Shown here: positions 57,049 through 64,000 of the stretch, in pieces
How the letters are laid out: each line of letters opens with the position of its first letter
Position numbering within the stretch: the stretch's first letter is position 1
Assembly: GCF_009189165.1 (NCBI RefSeq)
Contig: NZ_CP045118.1
Span: forward strand, 1,178,001 to 1,242,000
Reading direction: 5' to 3'
DNA length: 64,000 nt
Source: Pseudomonas sp. SCB32
GTDB lineage: Bacteria > Pseudomonadota > Gammaproteobacteria > Pseudomonadales > Pseudomonadaceae
Notes under the pieces: generated by a model
What the model was told of the DNA's origin: nothing
The model's input: only the letters and a program-made list of their open reading frames with translations
Databases searched by the model: none
Made by a program: the position numbers and the translations under genes

Positions 57049-57912
57049 ATGAACGGCGCGCAGCTTCGTCATCAGCAACCCGGTATCGGCCGTGTACCCG
57101 CACGCAAGCCGGCGGCCCGTGGCGCCAGTCGCCTGGTGGCCAAGGAGCCGCTGAGTGCGCGCATGCCCAAGCCGAGCTTCGGCTTCCTCAAGGTACTGCT
57201 GTGGCCGCTGGTGCTGGGTGTGCTCGGTGTCGGCACCTATTACGGCGCACAGTACGCGCTGCCCTATGCCGATCGTCCGATCGCCAAGGTCAGCGTGGAA
57301 GGTGACCTGAGCTACATCAGCCAGCAGGCGGTGCAGCAGCGGATCAGTTCCTACGTCTCCGCGAGCTTCTTCACCATCGACCTGGCCGGCATGCGCCAGG
57401 AACTGGAGCAGATGCCCTGGATCGCCCATGCGGAAGTCCGTCGCGTGTGGCCCGACCAGGTTGTGATTCGCCTGGACGAGCAACTGCCGATCGCCCGCTG
57501 GGGCAATGAAGCACTGCTGAATAACCAGGGCCAGGCCTTCGCCCCGCGCGAAGTGGCCAACTACGAGCACCTGCCGCGCCTGTCCGGCCCGCAGCGGGCT
57601 CAGCAACAAGTGATGCAGCAGTACCAGATTCTCAGCCAGATGCTCCGTCCACTGGGCTTCACCATTTCCAGCCTGGACATGAGTTCGCGTGGCGCCTGGA
57701 CCCTGGGCACCGCGCAAGGCGTGGAGATCATGCTGGGCCGCGATCACGCGGTAGAACAGATTCGCCGGTTCGTGACCATCTACGACAAGGCGCTGAAAGA
57801 TCAGATTTCGAAAATTGCGCGCATCGACATGCGCTACCCCAACGGCCTGGCCGTGGCGTGGCGCGACCCGATGCCGGAAACGACGGTGGCGCAGACCACC
57901 GCCGTGCGTTGA
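57049..57912 (+). CDS. ftsQ: Cell division protein FtsQ
   Basis: 287 residues: a basic cytoplasmic segment (about 1-40), one transmembrane helix (about 45-65), a POTRA domain ([19 protein letters not shown] region, about 75-145) and the FtsQ beta domain. Scaffold of the FtsQLB complex. Followed by ftsA after 21 bp. Confidence 0.95.
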   Translation: MNGAQLRHQQPGIGRVPARKPAARGASRLVAKEPLSARMPKPSFGFLKVLLWPLVLGVLGVGTYYGAQYALPYADRPIAKVSVEGDLSYISQQAVQQRISSYVSASFFTIDLAGMRQELEQMPWIAHAEVRRVWPDQVVIRLDEQLPIARWGNEALLNNQGQAFAPREVANYEHLPRLSGPQRAQQQVMQQYQILSQMLRPLGFTISSLDMSSRGAWTLGTAQGVEIMLGRDHAVEQIRRFVTIYDKALKDQISKIARIDMRYPNGLAVAWRDPMPETTVAQTTAVR

Positions 57913-57933
57913 GTTGAGGAGACTTCGATAAAC

Positions 57934-59184
57934 ATGGCAAGCGTGCAGAGCGGCAAAATGGTCGTCGGCCTGGACATCGGCACCTCCAAGGTGGTGGCGT
58001 TGGTGGGCGAGGTAGCGGCCGACGGCAAGCTGGAAATCGTTGGCATCGGGACGCATCCGTCGCGTGGCCTGAAGAAGGGCGTGGTGGTGAACATCGAGTC
58101 CACCGTCCAATCGATCCAGCGCGCCATCGATGAGGCCCAGCAAATGGCGGGCTGCCGTATCCACTCGGCCTTCGTCGGCATCGCCGGCAACCATATCCGC
58201 AGCCTGAATTCCCACGGCATCGTGGCGATCCGCGACCGCGAAGTCAGCGGCGCGGACATCGAGCGCGTGCTGGACGCGGCCCAGGCCGTGGCCATCCCGG
58301 CTGACCAGCGTGTGCTGCACACCCTGGCCCAGGACTACGTGATCGACAACCAGGAAGGCGTACGTGAGCCCCTGGGCATGTCCGGCGTGCGCCTGGAAGC
58401 CAAGGTGCACGTGGTGACCTGCGCGGTGAACGCCGCACAGAACATCGAGAAGTGCGTGCGCCGCTGCGGCCTGGAAGTGGACGACATCATCCTCGAGCAG
58501 CTGGCTTCGGCCTACTCCGTGCTGACCGAGGACGAGAAGGAACTGGGCGTGTGCCTGGTGGACATCGGTGGCGGCACCACCGACATCGCCATCTTCACCG
58601 AAGGCGCCATCCGGCATACCGCGGTGATCCCGATCGCCGGCGATCAGGTCACCAACGACATCGCCATGGCGCTGCGCACCCCGACACAATATGCCGAAGA
58701 GATCAAGATTCGGTATGCTTGTGCCCTAGCCAAATTGGCCGGTGCGGGCGAAACCATCAAGGTGCCCAGCGTAGGGGACCGGCCGCCGCGGGAACTGTCG
58801 CGCCAAGCGCTTGCCGAAGTGGTCGAGCCTCGTTACGACGAGCTGTTCACTCTGGTTCAGGCGGAACTGCGCCGCAGTGGCTACGAGGACCTGATTCCTG
58901 CGGGGATCGTCCTGACCGGTGGCACTTCCAAGATGGAAGGCGCCGTCGAGCTGGCCGAAGAGATCTTTCACATGCCGGTGCGCCTGGGCGTACCTCACAG
59001 CGTCAAAGGACTGACCGACGTCGTGCGCAATCCAATCTACTCCACGGGTGTGGGCCTGCTCATGTACGGGCTGCAAAAGCAGTCCGACGGCATCTCCATG
59101 TCCAGCGGCAGCAGCAGCTTCAGCGACGAACCCAAGGCACCGGTACTGGAACGGCTCAAACGCTGGGTCCAGGGCAATTTCTGA
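57934..59184 (+). CDS. ftsA: Cell division protein FtsA
   Basis: 416-residue actin-like ATPase that tethers FtsZ to the membrane. GLDIGTSKVVALVGE is the phosphate-1 loop and LVDIGGGTTDIAIF the phosphate-2 loop; the C-terminal amphipathic helix APVLERLKRWVQGNF is the membrane tether. The gap of 53 bp to ftsZ holds a strong ribosome site. Confidence 0.97.
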   Translation: MASVQSGKMVVGLDIGTSKVVALVGEVAADGKLEIVGIGTHPSRGLKKGVVVNIESTVQSIQRAIDEAQQMAGCRIHSAFVGIAGNHIRSLNSHGIVAIRDREVSGADIERVLDAAQAVAIPADQRVLHTLAQDYVIDNQEGVREPLGMSGVRLEAKVHVVTCAVNAAQNIEKCVRRCGLEVDDIILEQLASAYSVLTEDEKELGVCLVDIGGGTTDIAIFTEGAIRHTAVIPIAGDQVTNDIAMALRTPTQYAEEIKIRYACALAKLAGAGETIKVPSVGDRPPRELSRQALAEVVEPRYDELFTLVQAELRRSGYEDLIPAGIVLTGGTSKMEGAVELAEEIFHMPVRLGVPHSVKGLTDVVRNPIYSTGVGLLMYGLQKQSDGISMSSGSSSFSDEPKAPVLERLKRWVQGNF

Positions 59185-59237
59185 TTTACCACCGCGGTAA
59201 ACGTAGGCGACACAACTAGAAAGGAAGGAGAGGGGAA

Positions 59238-60422
59238 ATGTTTGAACTGGTAGATAACGTCCCGCAAACAGCAGTCATCAAGGTTATCGGCGTAGGTGGT
59301 GGCGGCGGCAACGCCGTGAACCACATGGCCAAGAACAACGTTGATGGCGTCGAATTCATTTGTGCCAACACCGATGCGCAGGCACTGAAGAACATCGCCG
59401 CGCGCACCGTGCTGCAGCTCGGCCCGGGTGTGACCAAGGGCCTGGGCGCTGGCGCCAACCCGGAAGTCGGCCGTCAGGCCGCGATCGAAGACCGCGAGCG
59501 TATCGCCGAGGTGCTGGAAGGCGCCGACATGGTCTTCATCACCACCGGCATGGGTGGCGGTACCGGTACCGGCGCTGCACCGATCATTGCCGAAGTGGCC
59601 AAGGAAATGGGCATCCTCACCGTGGCCGTGGTCACCCGCCCGTTCCCATTCGAAGGTCGCAAGCGCATGCAGATCGCCGACGAGGGCATCCGCTCGCTGG
59701 CTGAAAGCGTCGACTCGCTGATCACCATCCCGAACGAAAAACTGCTGACCATCCTGGGCAAGGACGCAAGCCTGCTGGCTGCCTTCGCCAAGGCTGACGA
59801 CGTTCTGGCCGGTGCCGTTCGTGGTATCTCCGACATCATCAAGCGCCCGGGCATGATCAACGTCGACTTCGCCGACGTGAAGACCGTCATGAGCGAGATG
59901 GGCATGGCCATGATGGGCACCGGCTGCGCCAGCGGTCCGAACCGTGCTCGCGAGGCTACCGAAGCCGCGATCCGCAACCCGCTGCTGGAAGACGTCAACC
60001 TGCAGGGCGCCCGCGGCATCCTGGTGAACATCACCGCCGGTCCGGACCTGTCCCTGGGCGAGTACTCCGACGTGGGTAACATCATCGAGCAGTTCGCTTC
60101 CGAGCACGCCACCGTGAAAGTGGGCACCGTGATCGATCCGGACATGCGCGACGAGCTGCACGTCACCGTGGTCGCCACCGGTCTGGGTGCTCGCCTGGAG
60201 AAGCCGGTCAAGGTCGTCGACAACACCGTGCAAACCCAGGCCGTCAGCACCCAGGCTCCGGTACAGCGCGAGCATCAGTCGGTGAACTACCGTGACCTGG
60301 ACCGTCCGACCGTCATGCGCAACCAGTCCCACGGCGGCGCAGCCACCGCGGCCAAGCTGAATCCGCAGGACGATCTGGACTACCTGGACATCCCGGCCTT
60401 CCTGCGTCGTCAGGCCGATTGA
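59238..60422 (+). CDS. ftsZ: Cell division GTPase FtsZ
   Basis: 394-residue tubulin homologue that forms the Z ring. The GTP loop GGGTGTGAAP lies near residue 105-114, and the synergy loop NVDFADVKTVMSEMG near 208. A Gln/Val-rich linker (about 317-375) leads to the conserved C-terminal peptide DYLDIPAFLRRQAD that binds FtsA and ZipA. Preceded by AAGGAAGGAG, one of the strongest ribosome sites in the window, in keeping with high FtsZ levels. Confidence 0.98.
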   Translation: MFELVDNVPQTAVIKVIGVGGGGGNAVNHMAKNNVDGVEFICANTDAQALKNIAARTVLQLGPGVTKGLGAGANPEVGRQAAIEDRERIAEVLEGADMVFITTGMGGGTGTGAAPIIAEVAKEMGILTVAVVTRPFPFEGRKRMQIADEGIRSLAESVDSLITIPNEKLLTILGKDASLLAAFAKADDVLAGAVRGISDIIKRPGMINVDFADVKTVMSEMGMAMMGTGCASGPNRAREATEAAIRNPLLEDVNLQGARGILVNITAGPDLSLGEYSDVGNIIEQFASEHATVKVGTVIDPDMRDELHVTVVATGLGARLEKPVKVVDNTVQTQAVSTQAPVQREHQSVNYRDLDRPTVMRNQSHGGAATAAKLNPQDDLDYLDIPAFLRRQAD

Positions 60423-60433
60423 GTCGATTTATC

Positions 60434-60449
60434 AGGAGTATCAATGTGA
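60434..60449 (+). other. Shine-Dalgarno plus ATG-TGA start-stop pair
   Basis: AGGAG (60434-60438), a 5-nt gap, then ATG (60444-60446) followed at once by TGA (60447-60449), 12 bp after the ftsZ stop. It looks like a one-codon reading frame. Whether ribosomes use it is unknown. Confidence 0.4.
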
Positions 60450-60464
60450 TTGGTGTTCAGCAAA

Positions 60465-60490
60465 GGGCGGTTCTGCTATCATCGCCGCCC
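60465..60490 (+). promoter_or_regulatory. lpxC promoter/leader region with hairpin
   Basis: TATCAT (60477-60482) is a candidate -10 box 53 bp before lpxC with no good -35. The same stretch can form GGGCGG/CCGCCC (60465-60470 with 60485-60490) in ftsZ read-through RNA. Confidence 0.4.
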
Positions 60491-60498
60491 ATTGTTGA

Positions 60499-61446
<948 letters not shown>

Positions 61447-61475
61447 AGGAACCTCCTTCCTTCAGTAATACATTC

Positions 61476-61503
61476 AAAGGCCACCCTCGGGTGGCCTTTT
61501 TTT
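61476..61503. terminator. Terminator between lpxC and dciA
   Basis: AAAGGCCACCC/GGGTGGCCTTT stem followed by a long T-run on the plus strand. Confidence 0.9.
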
Positions 61504-61527
61504 ATGCCTGACTCCTGCTCTGCCGGC

Positions 61528-61983
61528 TTATTCCGTTGGCTTGCGACTACGGCTGGCGAGGCGCTCCAGCGCTGCCTTGAGCTGTGGGTTGTCGATGCCT
61601 TCGGCGGCTTCGTGGAGTGTGGCGGCAGCGGATTCCGTCAGCGTGACACTGCGCACCGGTGCGCTGGCCTGATTGAGTGGCTGCACCTTGAACAGGATGC
61701 GCACCAGGCCCGCGAACTCCTGGTAGGTGGCGAGCTGGCGCAGCAGGCGATTCTGCTGATAGCGCAGTCGGGTGGCCCAGTGGCCGTCGGTAACGATCAG
61801 CAGCAGGCTGCCTTCACGCCAGGAAGCTATGCGGCAATAGGGGCGTGCGGCGGGTTGCAGCTGCGCGTCGAGTAACTCTTGCAGGCGCGAGAGGCGCTGC
61901 GCCTCGGCGAACAGCGATTGCAGGGGCTTGGCTTCGCGCAGCAGCTTGGTCGATGCCTGGGCGGGCAGGGGGCGGAAGGCCAT
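61528..61983 (-). CDS. dciA: DUF721 protein, likely DciA helicase loader
   Basis: 151-residue DUF721 protein with an N-terminal KH-like segment (CRIASWREGSLLLIVTDGHWATRLRYQQ) and a helical tail. DciA proteins load the replicative helicase DnaB in bacteria without DnaC, which includes Pseudomonas. The lpxC-dciA-secA neighbourhood supports the call. Confidence 0.88.
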   Translation of the reverse strand: MAFRPLPAQASTKLLREAKPLQSLFAEAQRLSRLQELLDAQLQPAARPYCRIASWREGSLLLIVTDGHWATRLRYQQNRLLRQLATYQEFAGLVRILFKVQPLNQASAPVRSVTLTESAAATLHEAAEGIDNPQLKAALERLASRSRKPTE

Positions 61984-62288
61984 GATGGAAAACCCCAGGG
62001 TGAATAAAGGGCGATGGTAGCAGATGGGGGAATCAACGGGGTGCAGGAGCCTTGCTCCAGCGCAGCCTTGAAGTTGTACGACTGCGCCACCATATCAACT
62101 AGGTGGATCGAAAGTTGTCCGTCCATGCATTGCTCGAAATGTCATGGAGTGCGAAGCTTCCAAGGATGACTTCGGCACTTTTTTCGTACACGTTTCCGGG
62201 TAGAATGCCCGCTTCGTTGCCGTTCCGCGCCGCGGCCAGCCAGTCGGGCAGCCCTCCAATTCTCCAGTTCGGATGACCCAGTCGATAT
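61984..62288. other. Gene-free region before secA
   Basis: 305 bp without a convincing coding frame. It holds the likely secA promoter (TAGAAT at 62201-62206, no clear -35) and a small GGAGC/GCTCC hairpin near 62045-62057. In other pseudomonads I recall an M23 peptidase gene at this place; no remnant is visible here. Confidence 0.6.
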
Positions 62289-64000
62289 GTTTGCGCCTTT
62301 GTTGAAAAAACTCTTTGGAAGCAAGAACGAGCGTGAAGTAAAGCGCATGGTCAAGCAGGTCCAGGCCATCAATGCGCTCGAGCCCCAGATGGTGGCGCTT
62401 TCCGATGAGCAACTGAAGGCCAAGACCGAGGAGTTCAAGGCGCGCGTCGCCAAGGGCGAAACCCTCGACCAGGTCCTGCCCGAAGCCTTCGCCGTGGCCC
62501 GTGAGGCCGGCAAGCGCGTGATGGGCATGCGCCACTTCGACGTCCAGCTGATCGGAGGCATGACCCTGCACGAAGGCAAGATCGCCGAGATGCGTACCGG
62601 TGAGGGCAAGACCCTCGTGGGTACCCTGGCCGTCTACCTGAACGCCCTGGCCGGCAAAGGCGTACACGTGGTCACCGTGAACGACTACCTGGCCCGCCGC
62701 GACGCTAACTGGATGCGTCCGCTGTACGAGTTCCTCGGCCTCTCCGTCGGCATCGTCAGCCCGTTCCAGCCGCCGGAAGAGAAGCGCGCCGCCTACGCCT
62801 CCGACATCACCTACGGCACCAACAACGAATTCGGTTTCGACTACCTGCGCGACAACATGGCGTTCAGCCTGGAAGACAAGTTCCAGCGCGAGCTGAACTT
62901 CGCCGTGGTCGACGAAGTGGACTCCATCCTCATCGACGAGGCGCGGACTCCGCTGATCATCTCCGGCCAGGCCGAAGACAGCTCCGAGCTGTACATCAAG
63001 ATCAACAAGCTGATCCCGCGCCTGAAGCGTCATATCGAGGAAGTCGAAGGCCAGGTGACCCAGCAGGGCCACTACAGCATCGACGAGAAGACCCGCCAGG
63101 TCGAACTCAACGAGCAGGGCCACGCCTACGTCGAGGACCTGCTGACCCAGAACGGCCTGCTGGCCGAGGGCGAGAGCCTCTATTCGGCGCACAACCTGAG
63201 CCTGCTGACCCACGTCTACGCCGCACTGCGTGCCCACACGCTGTTCAACCGCAACGTGGAGTACATCGTCCAGGGCGACCAGGTTCTGCTGATCGACGAG
63301 CACACTGGCCGTACCATGCCGGGCCGCCGCCTCTCCGAGGGCCTGCACCAGGCTATCGAGGCGAAGGAAAACCTGCCGATCCAGGCCGAGAGCCAGACCC
63401 TGGCCTCGACCACCTTCCAGAACTACTTCCGCCTCTACACCAAGCTGGCCGGCATGACCGGTACCGCTGACACCGAGGCCTTCGAATTCCGCCAGACCTA
63501 CGGCCTGGACGTGGTGGTGATCCCGACCCACCGTCCGGTCGCCCGTAAAGACTTCAACGACCTGGTCTACCTGACCCAGGACGAGAAGTACGCCGCCATC
63601 ATCACCGACGTGCAGCAGTGCCAGGCGTTGGGCCGTCCGATCCTGGTCGGTACCGCTTCGGTCGAGACCTCCGAATACGTTTCGCAGCTGCTGCAGAAGG
63701 CCGGCATCGAGCACAAGGTACTGAACGCCAAGTACCACGAGAAGGAAGCCGAGATCATCGCCCAGGCCGGTCGTCCAGGCTCGGTCACCATCGCCACCAA
63801 CATGGCCGGCCGTGGTACCGACATCCTGCTGGGCGGCAACTGGGAAGTGGAAGTCGCCGCACTGGAGACTCCTACCGACGAGCAGATTGCACAGATCAAG
63901 GGCGACTGGCAGAAGCGCCACCAGCAGGTCATCGAAGCTGGCGGCCTCCACGTGATCGCCTCCGAGCGCCACGAATCCCGCCGTATCGACAACCAGCTGC
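62289..64000 (+). CDS. secA: Preprotein translocase ATPase SecA, 5' part
   Basis: First 570 codons of SecA, running off the right edge. The motor that threads preproteins through Sec[23 protein letters not shown] is the typical N-terminus. Walker A is MRTGEGKT (around 62590-62613), [10 protein letters not shown] follows, and Walker B is [18 protein letters not shown]; the preprotein-crosslinking domain follows. The C-terminal zinc-binding tail lies outside the window. Confidence 0.98.

Noticed and set aside
62095..63972. 625-codon minus-strand frame over secA
   Set aside because: Antisense shadow of secA.

Overview
The window is a gene-dense, high-GC stretch of a Pseudomonas core chromosome. 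Gene order matches, as I remember it, the P. aeruginosa region running from tldD down to secA: tldD-yjgA-pmbA, ptsO-rapZ-ptsN-hpf-rpoN, lpt/kds, mla, ibaG-murA-his, algW, cysD-cysNC, trpS, zapE, rplM-rpsI, petABC, sspAB, lpoA, rsmI, rnpB, the division and cell wall (dcw) cluster, lpxC, secA. Several proteins differ enough in length and sequence from P. aeruginosa that a relative in or near the P. aeruginosa group is more likely than P. aeruginosa itself; this is inference from remembered sequences. I see no insertion sequence, prophage, CRISPR array, tRNA, rRNA or toxin-antitoxin pair. Almost all DNA is explained by housekeeping genes.

Layout. 1-3245: TldD/TldE peptidase genes around yjgA. 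3306-6834 (minus): nitrogen PTS (ptsO, ptsN), rapZ, hpf and rpoN. 7076-10404 (minus): LPS export and Kdo synthesis (lptB, lptA, lptC, kdsC, kdsD). 10646-13695: the mlaFEDCB phospholipid transport operon, divergent from kdsD. 13807-18539: ibaG, murA, hisG, hisD, hisC. 18606-21763: algW, a Nif3-family gene and mltB. 22157-24988: sulfate activation (cysD, cysNC). 25153-33539: a mixed block with yhcB, a hydrolase, trpS, zapE, an unknown periplasmic protein, a DJ-1/AraC regulator, an acyl-CoA dehydrogenase and a Tas-like aldo/keto reductase. 33785-38573: rplM-rpsI, cytochrome bc1 (petABC), sspA-sspB. 38623-42983: dolP-like lipoprotein, gmhA/diaA, yraN, lpoA and divergent rsmI. 43023-43379: RNase P RNA. 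43689-60422: complete dcw cluster mraZ to ftsZ, then lpxC (60535-61446), dciA (minus) and the 5' part of secA.

Most of the window builds the envelope: peptidoglycan precursors (murA, murC-G, mraY, ddlB), septum assembly (ftsL, I, W, Q, A, Z), LPS (kds, lpt, lpxC), outer-membrane lipid asymmetry (mla), and envelope quality control (algW, dolP, lpoA, mltB). Regulation is visible at the mra promoter (three 10-bp MraZ-type repeats), the rplM promoter, the cysD leader and numerous intrinsic terminators shared by convergent genes. I found no convincing undescribed system. The best leads are small: a start-stop codon pair with a good Shine-Dalgarno in the ftsZ-lpxC gap, a C-terminal extra domain on TrpS, a GmhA-type enzyme sitting in the diaA position, a nested REP palindrome, an uncharacterised periplasmic protein, and the apparent absence of two gene blocks that P. 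aeruginosa carries at these positions.
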